Shown here: positions 46,324 to 57,679 of the stretch, in pieces
Position numbering within the stretch: the stretch's first letter is position 1
How the letters are laid out: each line of letters opens with the position of its first letter
Assembly (NCBI GenBank): GCA_022494885.1
Contig: JAGVSM010003721.1
Location: forward strand, 1-64,000
Length of the DNA stretch: 64,000 nucleotides
From: Micrasema longulum
Lineage: Eukaryota > Arthropoda > Insecta > Trichoptera > Brachycentridae
Reading direction: 5' to 3'
Notes under the pieces: model-generated
Seen by the model: the letters and a program-made list of their open reading frames with translations, nothing else
The model's database searches: none
What the model was told of the DNA's origin: nothing
Made by a program: the position numbers and the translations under genes

Positions 46324-46640
46324 TTAAAATCGTTGTAAACTTAAAGCAAAAAAGTCCAGATCTTGTCTTGAGTTAACAATACGACAAAGACGGGTCATTG
46401 GAGAATTAAGGCCATAGTTTGTTCTATGCTGATCGATGAACAGTACTTCATTGTTTCTCAATCTACGAGTCGGAATATTGAATTTTACTTGTACCAGTAA
46501 TGATGGAACATCGACTATACCATTTAGTATGCCGAACATATATATGGAGTCAATATTAGTTTTACGTTTTTGTAGACTAGAAATATTTAACATTGACTCT
46601 ATTTCAGCATAAGAATAATTATCTCTCTCTAGTCCAAGCA
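46324..46640 (-). mobile_element. LINE ORF2 C-terminus
   Basis: The minus frame reads NISSLQKRKTNIDSIYMF, LNGIVDVPSLLVQVKFNIPT, RTNYGLNSPMTRLCRIVNS and DLDFFALSLQRF before a stop. This is the pattern SLxxRRxxxDxxFLYxxLNGxID..LLxxIxFxVP..RTNYGLNSPxxRxCRxxN of non-LTR ORF2 ends. It is similar in layout to LINE-B but distinct in sequence. The upstream part of the open frame (to 46761) is not recognisable. Confidence 0.75.
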
Positions 46641-46769
46641 TCCACGCTATAAGAATAATTATCTTACAAATGGAAGAGAAAACTTCAATGTTGTCATAAA
46701 TTTTATATTTTAATTGCCCTTCTAAAGCGGAACATCGAAATATCAAAGAAAGACCAATCATTTACCGTC

Positions 46770-47635
46770 ATATTTCTTGTGACTTGTTATTACAACCAAA
46801 GTATTCACAGATGAAAGAAAATTCTTGTAAATTATCCCTGTGTCCACTTAGATTAATCGCCGCTATAAGTCTTACAATCAAAATTATGATTCCTATCCAC
46901 TTTTATTGGCGAGACCATAATATTACACCTATCACGAATTGGTTCCGCTGATCAGCTGATCATCTATACAAGTGATGAATGTGTTTATGAAAAAAGTCAT
47001 TGTGTCCTTTCTAATCGCCTATTAAGATATTTTTATGTTTTCAACATACATCACAAGTTGCGTAAAACTTCATGAAGATTTGCCTGTATTTCTACTAATA
47101 TTAAAGTATTTCCGTCAGGAAAGGCAATAATTTGCGTGCATAAATAATAATGTTAAAATTGTTCGACTACATGATAAGTTTGTTGCACGAACCATGTTAT
47201 TGCCATTTTCCTTATCCGCTATTGATTTTTATGCTGCTTTTAATATTACATACCGAGTTTTTAGTATTTTCTCCATTGCGTGCTTAGGTTATCTTTTAAT
47301 AAAAATTCAAAAGAGCATAATAGTTTTCAGACGCAGCTCAATAAATTTCACTTAAGGAACCTTAAGCTGCTATTTAATTTATACCTAATACTTACCTAAC
47401 GACGTTCTTTCTTAATTGGTTCTTTGTTGAATATATCCTTACTCGATTATTTGGAATCGAGCCAACTTTGTTCCTTGTCAATATTTTGAATAAAGTTTTT
47501 TTGTAACGCTTCGATTGATCGAGTTTTGTATCGGTCACGTGCCCTCGTAAGCTCAGTTACGTTTGGATAATTGATCAAATTTAATAGATAAATAAACCCT
47601 TTATGACCTATATTTTGTTATTTGTATTTTTTTCT
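46770..47635. other. No gene recognised
   Basis: AT-rich sequence without motif or shared repeat. Confidence 0.4.
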
Positions 47636-47640
47636 TGAAG

Positions 47641-47931
47641 TGGTATTGTTTTTTTGTATTTATGTCCGCGGAAATAGTCCTTAAGCGTTCGCCTTTACTA
47701 GATATACCTAGTAATAACTCGAGAGTCGGTTCTTCGGTACGAGTGGAGTGCGAGAACAATAAGGAGAATGATAAAGACAATCGGCATCCAGGAACACCCG
47801 CACCGCGACAATTCGGCGGTCAGTCACTCGCGGCCCAAGGCCAACGGTCAGCCATCAGCCGTGACCTCTGCCCCGCTACGGCCATGTCCATCGGGCGCAT
47901 CATACGAACTGCAAACTCAGTCTCCGATTAG
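47641..47931 (+). other. GC-rich open stretch, possible exon
   Basis: A pyrimidine-rich tract ending TTTCTTGAAG (47631-47640) could be a splice acceptor. The following 290 bases stay open in one plus frame (to TAG 47929-47931) and are clearly GC-richer than their surroundings. A second frame, 47768-48100, overlaps it. The first frame has a polar stretch NNKENDKDNRHPGT. I recognise no domain, and no homologous repeat occurs elsewhere in the window. It could be an exon, a 5' leader, or chance openness in a GC-rich unknown repeat. Confidence 0.25.
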
Positions 47932-48479
47932 GCGGAAGGCAGACACCTACCGACTACAGACTACAATGGTCATATTCTCGCTTTCCTCGCGGTTTCTCCA
48001 GCTTCAGCACCCACCCCACCCATCTTTTAATCGCTTTATGGAAAGTACTTTGGAAAATCCGTCCGTCAATTTAGCAAGCATTGAGTTTTGCGATATATAA
48101 TTTAGATTATTATCCCATAACCATAGAAATATCACTTACTTGTCAAGAATAAATAACCCGTTGTCCGTGGTTCATTGGCCTTTAAGTATAAATTTTAAAT
48201 CCTAATATTTTCTAACTAAAAATCATTTGATTATATTATTATATTTGACATTGATCTTCTCTCGTAATTTGCTCAAACAATATTTATTCGTAGCTTCGGT
48301 AACGACATTCCGAGCTATGGATTAAAATATGTCTATGTCAATTCTTATAAATTTTCGCTATTCACAAGCAATATTTACACGTAATTCATTATTTATCGGA
48401 GAAAATTACCACAGATATTTAAAGCAACCCTTTTTTTTATTGTCAGTGCCAATTATAAATTATTTTAAAAATAGATTTG

Positions 48480-48790
48480 ACGGCGGGGAAGGTAGCAATA
48501 ATTGAGTTGATATAAGACGAAATACGTAGGCCGCCTGCCAACGTCACTTCAGCGCGAAAATTTTGATTTGAAGTAATGATATTTTTTAAAAATATTTTAC
48601 GTCAAGTTGGCTTTTTTCCCCACGAGTCCGTGTGCCGAGCGGCCGGTGCGACATATATGTAGCTTACAATGGACACACCGCAACCGCGCGAAGCTCCAGC
48701 CTTTATTTGTGTCGCGAGTCCTATGTGAATTAGCGTATTCAACGTTTGTGTTTAATTTTAACTGTCTCAAAATAAATATAAACGTGCGAA
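48480..48790. other. CpG-rich stretch without identified gene
   Basis: GACGGCGGGG, AGCGCGAAAA, CCGAGCGGCCGGTGCGACAT and CAACCGCGCG make this stretch unusually CpG-rich. The 64-codon plus frame 48607-48801 has no motif. It may be a promoter or leader of an unseen gene. Confidence 0.3.
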
Positions 48791-49270
48791 TGGCACCGTG
48801 AAGCGATTCCGAGGGAATTCCTAGAATAGCACTTCACTCGTTTTTATCTCTTTGTGTTATGAAATGTTGTTTTCTTGATAAGCGTATCTACTCACAACTA
48901 CATTTGCTAACGCTACTCAGCATTTAGCTATTGTCTACATGAATGGACAAACATAATGCATGAAACACCTAAAAGCTATGAATTTAGCACCTTCTTTCAA
49001 AAAGTCAACATTGTCCCTTGTCATCTCTTTGTTTTCGCAATCCGAATTTCTAAAGGGCTCGTTGATATTTACGTTTTCAGCAAAAAGTTTATTTGTGTCG
49101 TCAATAGGCTACCTAAATATCATCCTTATCGTGGGACTTCTATACTGATATTTCGTTTTAGCATAATAATAATAATATATTTAAATAAATATATATTTTT
49201 TTAATTTCAAAAACATTTTTTACTTTGTGGTATGACATTTTACACTTATTTATTTATACATTTGTATAAT

Positions 49271-49510
49271 CCACTTAAACTTTTGAGTTATCCGTTGAAC
49301 GGCATCGAGGTTATTTCCTCATCATCGGGACTTGAACTAAGTTAGAATTACTCGCGATGCCATTTATGTATATTATAAAATATCGTAAGGAAGAAACAGA
49401 AGAATAAAAGGAGAGAGAAAGAGGATAGTATGAATCATAACGATTCATTACCTGATGATAAGGAAGTACCCTCGAAACCGGTCGACGTATAACTCAAAAG
49501 TTGAAGTTGT
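49271..49510. mobile_element. Foldback element L, ~240 bp
   Basis: Left arm 49271-49329 and right arm 49451-49510 are inverted: CACTTAAACTTTTGAGTTAT / ATAACTCAAAAGTTGAAGTT, GTTATTTCCTCATCATCGGG / CCTGATGATAAGGAAGTACC, with about 80 percent agreement by eye. It is non-coding. The right end (GATAAGGAAG.., GAAACCGG, AAGTTGTT) is similar in design to element K at 27123-27425. Confidence 0.75.
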
Positions 49511-49799
49511 TTACACAAATTTATAAACAAATATTTGTTTGATATTATATATGTAAGTCACAGCCAGGACATTGTGGGAAGATAGTACTGTGGTTAGAGA
49601 AACTACACGTTAATAATCAGTGCAAATAACCATATTCAATGTTTCGTGTTTTAAATAATATAAATAAGTAATATTGTTATATAAATGTATAAGTCCATAC
49701 ATTTTGCCGTAATATTCAAGCTGTAGTATTGAGTATTGATGTCTACCCCTGTTTATGTTCTGAACACGTGTAAATTATCCATTTATAAAGAAATCTTCC

Positions 49800-50178
49800 T
49801 CCTCTTCTTCTTCCATCGCCTTGGCAGGCCCTCTCGACGTCAGCGATCACTGCAGCGAAAGCATTCCTGTCGTCCGCTACTCGGAACAGGCGCTAAACTC
49901 TCCTCACTTCTGTCCAATCCCTCAAATTCCGCAGCCAGGACAACTGCCTCCCGCTAACTTCATTTCGCCCTTGATTATCAGCTGGAGGAGGTGTTGTTTG
50001 TCTTCCCTCAGCTAATGACCTAAATATTAGACCTTTTTGACGTTCACACTGGACAACAGTCGTTCTTTATTGGCTCTGGCTCTCTGTAATACGTCTGCAT
50101 TGCTGACCATATCGGTCCGCGGTGTACGGAGCATTCTGCGGAGCATCCTCATCTCAAATGCCTCTAACCGGTATATTA
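49800..50178 (-). mobile_element. LINE-D (RTE-like) C-terminal fragment
   Basis: The minus strand reads RLEAFEMRMLRRMLRTPRTD with MVSNADVLQRA, then (with frameshifts) LLQLIIKGEM, RQLSWLRNLRDWTEVRRV, and LFRVADDRNAFAAVIADVER, ending in a run of codons GGAAGAAGA near 49800. This is the standard end of RTE-type ORF2 proteins. A stop separates RRV from LFRV. It shows the unbroken form of what is interrupted at 40795-41306. Confidence 0.8.
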
Positions 50179-50189
50179 CATTCACAACA

Positions 50190-51470
50190 AAAAAAGAAGA
50201 AAACATGACGTATTCAAATAAAGTTGGGTTTAATCTTAAAACAATGCCAATTGCAGTTAACAACATTCCGGTGGGTTTAATCCCTCACCTAAAAATTTAG
50301 GCGCCGGGTAATAACCGTACTCATTACTTAGTACCTATAGCCTATTAATTGCTACGTACATCGCTCATATAAATGTAGGTTGTAATCCCTCAACCTAATA
50401 ATATAGCACCGAGGGAAATTAAACGTTGATTATTATATTTAAGTTACGTCGGAAGTGTTTCGGCAACTTCGAGAAGTGGTTCCCATACAAGTTTTGCTAC
50501 ACTTCTACACCTGTTCGTGGGGCCCCCGCGAGGGTCATTACCTACATGTAAAAATACCTTTTGACAATTTAAGCGCTTTACATTTATTTAAAAATAACTA
50601 AAAACGCAAGATTTTATTCAGTATTTGATAAATATAAAATACCATAATTATTGACTCTTGTTTATAGCTAGAAAAAATATTCCGGAGCGGAATTCAATAT
50701 GTAATTGTTTTTTTTCCAGATTGATGTGATGAGATATCAATCCACAAGAAGGAGTTATAAGAAATAATATCGGAAGAAACGGTTCGCTACGGCAAAAACT
50801 TACTATTTTGAAATTTGGTGGTAAAGGTCATTTTCAAAAGTAAGATTGAAAAATTCATTAGAATTTTGCTATTTAAATACTAAAACGTTTTTATTTACAT
50901 TTTCAAATTCTTCTCATCTTTTGTGTTCACCGTTTTAAGAACTGTCATTTTTGTACAAAAGAATTTCCCAGTTTTTCTAGTGCCATTTTTGTGTCTGAAA
51001 ATTGATCATCTTGAAGGCAATTATTAGGTTGCAAAGCACAACAAGGAAAGAGTCGTGCAAATTATGAAACGTGAAAATGGTGATATTTTTCTATTGTTTT
51101 TCATCAATCATTCTTTAATTCTAGCGATCTTCGACGATTCCGCATATGAATCATATTTCATGAAATATTTTGGACCCTGTTTAGCGTGGTGTACTCTCAA
51201 CCCCCGGCGGTGGTTCTTATCACGTAAAGTTATTTGCCCAGATCCCTGTAGCTGGCCATTGTTTTTTTTTTTTTTATATACATGGTTGCAAAATTTATAA
51301 TTGTTTAATAATTATTCATCCATTTTTTTTATACCTATATGTTGTTAATAATCAAATAAACACCGACCAGTACATACTGGTGTAAAAGCGATGGAATATG
51401 TTAACTGTAAAAATCCCTAATAAAAAAATCACTGTATAAACACTAAGATCTTGGGTGGGTCAGGGCTGTT
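50190..51470. other. No gene recognised
   Basis: No motif. The 81-codon frame at 51055-51300 is unsupported. Confidence 0.4.
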
Positions 51471-51479
51471 CTGTGGATC

Positions 51480-51830
51480 TGTAATCTGTACTCGAGCGAT
51501 TCGAATGAAGCCGTCCTTCGACTGCCGTTAACGAGTGTTCGGCATTCGTGTGGCATGTGTCTATTGGATTCGCGAGTATCCGGCTATCAGGTACAGCTAC
51601 CCGCTATCGGCATGTGTAGTGAGGCGCATAGGCGTCTGGCAAGGTGGATCAGTCTCAGTCGCGCGATCGCGCCCGCCCACGGAACTGTAGCCCATAGTAC
51701 GCTGGTGACGTGATCTGTCGCGGTGTCCTTTTACAGGAGAGCTGACTCAGAACACACGTCCTGCAGTGAAAACTACAATGCCCCATTCTCTTCATACGAG
51801 TGTGGGTGACCTTTAGTGCGTCAATCAAAC
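51480..51830. other. GC-rich, CpG-rich stretch without identified gene
   Basis: About 350 bases near 50 percent GC in an AT-rich region, with GATCAGTCTCAGTCGCGCG and GATCGCGCCCGCCCACGG at its core (51646-51680). It contains TCAGT, the arthropod initiator motif, twice. The 64-codon minus frame 51655-51849 is unrecognised. It is possibly a promoter or first exon, or an unknown repeat. Confidence 0.3.
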
Positions 51831-51849
51831 TACAGAATACAACTGACAT

Positions 51850-53730
51850 TAGCTTGTTTTTTTTTTAATACCTGCAATACAGTAACTAACACTAAACTGA
51901 GGACATTATTATAATAGCCTAGTTCCACCTGTGCTATGCGGGTTATCAGACATACGTTTTTCAATGAAATGGAATCGGCGTTTTAAAAAAAACCATCATG
52001 GACTGTTGTTTTCAAAAAATTGCCGCGGTTTTTAATTTACATTTTTCTTAGAAAGTTTTCTCATCTTAATCAAACGAAAAAGTTTTGAAAATTCTAGGAA
52101 AACTTACGTCAGTTTGCCTTTTCCCTAGTAGAGAAATGTAGGCATAACGTAGACGCTTATCTAGGTTCTTAAAGATAAAGTTTATTTTGATATTAATTAG
52201 ATTAAACTTTTAACGAATGTCTTTAGGACCTCTTTCAAACATTCATCTCAGCGTGAAGGCATAGGCTTTTAGGTCAAAATATGATAAATAATTCCGAGTC
52301 ACTTACAACTTACGACTATCTTCTGCGACGGAAAATGGAGTAAGTTCTTTCACCCAAAATATCTGATTAAATTAATGAATCTACCGGTTTTATTTTCGTA
52401 TGCCAGGTAAATTTATTGATAGTACCCACATCGCACTACATTCGTCGAAACTGGCGGCATGGCGTTGTAATTACACGTTTGGTGTAATCGGTTTCTTGTA
52501 TGGTAATAATTACCGAACAGTCACGGCGGTCGTGCCTAATGGATAATTTTTTCCTCGACTCTATGTTATTTTTAATGAAACGTATTCTGCCTAATTTGAA
52601 TAAATAGTTAACCACGAAGAAAGTGTGCGAACTATCTGCATTTTATCAGATAAAATATCCTAAAGAATGTGGGCCTTATCTTGTTTTACTTCTTTTTGTA
52701 CCAATTTGATGAAATTAATTTTTCGTGTTGTTCGTTTGTTTCTACCACTGTGTAAATAGGTACTTACTTTAATTACTAATCTAAATGGTGCGATCATAAA
52801 TGGTTATGCTAAATTTTCGACTCGATTTTCTCATGAAAATTGTACGAAGTTTTGTCGGTAACATATCGTTTGATAATAATTTGAAATTTTACTTAATCGA
52901 ACTTAATAATACATTTTTAGATATATGTTTATGTTGCAACGTTCCACCGGGCTGCTCTGTGATCGGTGGTAATTATTATTAGTAATATGATATTTACTAA
53001 GTATCGCTTCATCGATGCGTTTACTTTGATAACCTGAAAACAAAGTGTAGCCAAACTGTTGAGCGTTATTATTAAACTATAATATCGCGTGCTTGCAGTA
53101 GCTATTACCTATTTCACATGATTAGCGACAACACGCCCTAGAGCGAATTATTTAGATTGAATTTAATCTGCGTACGGGCGCTATTATGTAGCGGAAGTCC
53201 CTTGCTGTTCCTATTTACTATGTAGGTACTAGGTACTATACGATTCTATGGGATTACGATTACAGTACACGCGTCATATGAATAGGTAATGAACCTTACT
53301 GTACTGATTCTCGTTACTAAATTATACCAACTACCTACCACTCGTCCGGTTGAATGTTCACAGATTCACCGATATGTCCACATTTCGGGTTTTAATTACC
53401 TCGTTCCTCTAACTTATGGGCAAGCCGGGTTACTTTATTGGAAACAACGAGTGAGCGGAAACGTGAGATCTTTTGCTCGAAAAGTTTTTCTTCCTTTCTC
53501 ATGTTTTTTCTAAGTGTAACTTGCTCTGCCCTTTTTGGGGTAGGTATTTGTTGTTGGCTTAACTCAATTTTAACTTAATATATTGGCTTACGCTCTTAAG
53601 GTTGGTTTTAACTTAATATCCTAAAAAATCTCTTGAAGTAGAATTCGTCCAAATCTATTACGCCTGAAATATTTCGTTTTGCAGTGAATTAATTTCGATT
53701 GCTCACAAAAAAGTATGCGCTTATGATATG
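51850..53730. other. No gene recognised
   Basis: No motif-bearing frame and no repeat shared within the window. Confidence 0.4.
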
Positions 53731-53733
53731 TTT

Positions 53734-53990
53734 CATATGTATCGTCGCTTCAGACCAAAACATTAATCTGCAGAAATAGAGCTTTAAAGTTTTTTTTACG
53801 AAATAGGCATAAATAATGACCATAACTTAGACAAAATTTGTTAAAAAACCCCTTAAACAATTAAAAAAATACATATTTTTCATTTGAATTTTATTAAAAA
53901 AAAACTTATTTCTAGAACTCCTGTACACTTAAATCAATTTCGTTAAAAATGGTCTGTTGGATAAAAACGAACTAAAGCGACGATATGTAG
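53734..53990. repeat. Short inverted repeat pair ~240 bp apart
   Basis: CATATGTATCGTCGCTTCAG (53734-53753) and CTAAAGCGACGATATGTAG (53972-53990) are inverted with a few mismatches and enclose AT-rich DNA. Possibly the ends of a small decayed DNA transposon. Confidence 0.45.
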
Positions 53991-54072
53991 GCATTGGCCC
54001 CCAAAATTTAAATATTTAGATAAATCATAAGAATGCAAAAATTTTCTTTTCAATTAAAAAAAATAATTCATG

Positions 54073-54172
54073 ATCATCCCCTTTCGGTTCCCAGTGGTGC
54101 ATAGGGCACTGTATTGGTAAACTAAGTGTAGCGCAGTTCAATCATCTATTACATAAAGGCATGCGCTCAGTA
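54073..54172 (-). mobile_element. SINE-B 3' fragment
   Basis: GTGGTGCATAGGGCACTGTA and a block of the form TCAATCATCTATTACATAAAG correspond to the family 3' end read on the minus strand. The head and most of the body are missing. Confidence 0.55.
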
Positions 54173-54350
54173 GCTGCAAAACTTGTAATCTAACTCCTAT
54201 TTTTAAACATGAGTTTTTATTTTTATATTTTAATATCATTCAAACACCAAACTTAATTTTAAAATTAAAACGTAATGTAAATGGGGGCTAGATTACTTAC
54301 CGCCTATGCGCTCTGTAGCTGCAAGACGTACTGGGATGTTTATTTATTGT

Positions 54351-54420
54351 ACAGCGCCCTTGAAGTGATTTTTACGAAAATGGCACTATATAAATTATCC
54401 AACTATAGTAATAATAATAT
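54351..54420 (+). mobile_element. LINE-A 3' end only
   Basis: CAGCGCCCTTGAAGTGATTT, AAAATGGCACTATATAAATT and a TAATAATAATATT tail. The hairpin AGCGCC / GGCACT has one mismatch. No coding sequence precedes it, so this is a very short 5'-truncated insertion or a SINE that borrowed the LINE-A tail. Confidence 0.75.
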
Positions 54421-54622
54421 TGTCAAAGAAAATGTCGCCTCTACAATATAATACATTTTTTTAAAAAGGAAAGTTTTATTTTATGTCAAAACATATTACG
54501 AATCTTATGATAATCATTTATTTTTATTTATTCATCCAAATACATATATATTATAAAAAAAATACTACATTATACTTACTTTGCAGCTTTGTAATGATCG
54601 TGGATGTATTACGGCTTCACGA

Positions 54623-54790
54623 CAGATGCTGTGGCTCGGTTGGTTAAACGATCAACTTCGAAACTGGCATAGTGGTGTCGATCCCCGCCAGTTGCGAGAG
54701 AAAATTTCAATAAAGTTTTTTTTCTCAATAATTGGTCTGGGTGTTGTCGTGTATTTCCATAACTTCTTTCCATATAATCTCTTTCCCACC
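54623..54790 (+). mobile_element. SINE-D: another tRNA-headed repeat
   Basis: GATGCTGTGGCTCGGTTGGT has an A-box-like TGGCTCGGTTGG and is followed 30-odd bases later by the B-box-like GGTGTCGATCCCCGC. A body with TTTTTTTCTCAATAATTGG and TCTGGGTGTTGTCGTGTATT recalls the SINE-A body. One copy in the window, so boundaries are uncertain. Confidence 0.5.
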
Positions 54791-54799
54791 TACTAAAAA

Positions 54800-55895
54800 G
54801 CCTCTAAAATAGAGGATTAGCGTGTTATTCCTTTTAAAAACAATCCTTTGAAACTTTCTTTAAGCAGCTTTGACGTTTTGAAAATATAAATAACAGTTTT
54901 TTCCGTTGCGAATATGTGTGTAAAAAAGTTTTATTACGTTTATGTTAATTTTACATAACGCATTTGTTTTGTAGAAAATTAATATTTGCTTGAATGACCG
55001 TCGAGTATTTGGAAAGAAATTCAGGTTATCGAGAATCGAATATTGTAATGTACGAGTTCCGAGTTCTTACATTATAATATACTTATGTATCTATAGAGGT
55101 ATTTTCTTTCATCGGAAAATTTTTGGCCACGCGAAATGTTTCTCCAAGACGTGTCGGCACGTCGGCAGTCGGCATATTACCCAGTGAAAACGTTTCCGTG
55201 AATATCGCATACTGCACGCTATCCTAGAGATTATAGCACTGTAGACATAGACACACTCCCTAATAAAAGCCTGTGTTAACTAGCCGTTACTCCTAACCGA
55301 CAAACAACACGCCTCGATTTATGGCTCAATTACACATTATTATGCATCTCACAAATTACCTATTCGCATTCTAGAAACGACTGTTTCGCGAAGTTTTCTT
55401 CAACTTCTCATGCTTCTATGCACATTTCTGAGCTTCCTACGCTAGATACGGGGTTTACGACCTTTGTTTAATCGTGACTTTTCTTACTGACCTTGCTTTG
55501 CCTTCGACTTAATTTTTTTCGCAATGAAAACTACTTACTCTTTTTAACCTACATTTACTCATTTTTATTTATTCAACGCCTCGTAACTATTATACTCTCG
55601 TACGTAATGCGATTATTTTCTTCTTTCTGTGGTTGTCAAAGTGCAAAATGATGACAAACGCACGGAAGGTGATCATGTTCTAACTCCTGAATGCCAAATC
55701 GTTTTGCGACAGAATTCGCAGTATTGGCCATGGCCCGAGATTTTTTAACAATTGCGCTTTATAACGTGTGTAATTTTCACATATTACACGTTAGTTCAAT
55801 GTCTAGAGTCTAACTATTATATATCCAGTCGTTTTTTTATTATAGGTTTCACGCCTCGCTCGCGTGCGGGACAAAGGTACCTGTATCAACAGTTA
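54800..55895. other. No gene recognised
   Basis: No motif-bearing frame. The 65-codon frame at 54990-55187 is unsupported. Confidence 0.4.
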
Positions 55896-55902
55896 ATATT
55901 AC

Positions 55903-55997
55903 CGTATAAGACGCACTTTTTTACTCTTTAAATTTAATCAAAAATTGGGGTTCGTCTTATGGTCCGATGCGTCTTATCGTCCGCAAAATACGATAAC
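55903..55997. mobile_element. Short MITE with AAGACGCAC ends
   Basis: CCGTATAAGACGCACTTTTT and GATGCGTCTTATCGTCCGCA form an inverted pair, with a repeated GTCTTATGGTCCG / GTCTTATCGTCCG inside the right half and AAAATACG at the end. I remember very similar GCGTCTTATAGTCC elements in many animal genomes. The family name is uncertain. Confidence 0.6.
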
Positions 55998-56398
55998 ATG
56001 TTATTTCCTCGTGGTCTGCTCTGGCAAAGAGCGGCAAGTAGCGGCAATTAGCCTTTATCCCCCGCTCCCGCTCTAAGCGAACCTCATTTATTAATTATTG
56101 TCATTGCAAGCTATATTGTAGCATTAAAGTATCACGAAACGTTCGAAGCGATAAATCACCAAACTCAATAATCTGATTGTGTGTGCGATAGGTTGAACCT
56201 TCATCAATTTTAAAGCTTGTAAATTAAAGTTGATGAATAAAGCTATTCGTTTAGTATTCATATAATTAATAAATCTATTTAATAAGGCAATTTTTTGTAA
56301 GAAACTCAAAATCGCTATACCAATTAGGTGGGGGGGTACAAGAGAGTGAGTCGCGAGATCGAGTTGTTTATGCGCGTAGTGCCCGATGGAGCTACGAG

Positions 56399-56530
56399 TA
56401 TATAAGGGCGCGCAACACGTGACTTGCCCCTTTCTGTCTCCACCAGCATTCCGATCTATTACACAGTCTTCTTTGTTTTATTTTTGCAGCTACTACATTT
56501 TCGCGTGTACAATAAACTTTAATTGTAAGT
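56399..56530 (+). promoter_or_regulatory. TATA promoter with leader ending in a splice-donor-like site, or a solo LTR
   Basis: TATATAAGGGCGCGC (56399-56413) is a strong TATA box in a CpG-rich context. About 100 bases downstream, AATTGTAAGTAAT contains the consensus donor GTAAGT, and just before it lies ACAATAAACTTT with a polyadenylation-type AATAAA. TATA, then AATAAA within 120 bases is also the layout of an LTR (U3-R-U5). No coding exon or second LTR was found. Confidence 0.35.
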
Positions 56531-56539
56531 AATTTCAAA

Positions 56540-57620
56540 TCTTTTATTTACTTATTTTTTGAGGTTAAATTCGTTTAATCCTATTTTTACATATACCACA
56601 AACTAATTTTTAACCTCCACATAGGTATTATCGACGTTTTACGATTCTGAAAAATAAAATAATACTTTAAAATAACTATTCGGGTATCATCTATCAGAAA
56701 CTATTTTAGTGTAGGTGATAATAACTATTCGATTGTGTTAGGTCAGTTGTCCACATTGATAAATGAACAGTAGATTGAGAATACTGTCGAAGTAACTGAG
56801 CGTGTCTTCAATGCCTACACTTCTTGAAACTTAATTATATTGTTTGACCGCCCACAGAATATGGAGCGGCGATCCTTTATCGATTTGTAAGATGGTTTCA
56901 TAAATTATCATTTTATAGCCTTTTAATGAAAACTTTAAAATTTCCGTATTTTTATCACTTGACATCTTTGAAATAATCGCTCGGAAGAATAGGTAATGTT
57001 TTATTTTCTTTATAAAATTCAAACCAGTCTGCTTGCTAAAGAGCGACGTTTAAAGTGTCTTAAAAATTCAAAATATGTACTACTTTTGTAATTAATGTTC
57101 ATTTGTATTCTAAAATAAAGTCATCAAATTAATGTGTCACGTGTTACGTGTCATTGTTGAGTTTCTCCCAAATGACGGAAAGCGTTCCAATCCAAAAAAA
57201 TATGCTTCGATTTTTACAATTCCTTTCGAAAATAGATAAAGCTCGAGGGTTTTTAAGGATGGAAACTTTTTACCCTATTTTACTTTTTTAGTTGCAGCTT
57301 TTTATTTTTATAAAGAATAGTGCAATAAATCACTATTTTTTTTATTTTATTATTGAGTGTATTTTTTTTTTAAAAGTGAAAAACGCTTTTCCAGGTGGTA
57401 TAAATTTGACTACCACTATGCCAGTAAGGAAGTAAACAACTCTTTGAATCAGTCGGTTAGCGAAACTATCTATATTGTATTATCAATGTTGTAATTAATA
57501 TTTACCCAAGTTCTAGTTTAAAAAATACATTGAACATGTGGTACGTTTTTTATACTTTATTTTATAGAAAAAATATAATGTACCATATTATGAATTGAAT
57601 AATCCGGACATATTTGCGGA
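56540..57620. other. No gene recognised
   Basis: AT-rich. The frame 56831-57022 minus shows no motif. Confidence 0.4.
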
Positions 57621-57628
57621 GAAACTTC

Positions 57629-57672
57629 CGCCTCGTCGTGTAGTGGTCGGCGCGCATGTGGTTCATAAGACT
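57629..57672 (+). mobile_element. SINE-B head fragment
   Basis: CCGCCTCGTCGTGTAGTGGT followed by CGGCGCGCATGTGG is the tRNA-like 5' head with an intact A-box. It jumps directly to ATAAGACTGAT, which recalls the 3' half of SINE-B, so the B-box and mid body appear deleted. Confidence 0.6.
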
Positions 57673-57679
57673 GATGAAA

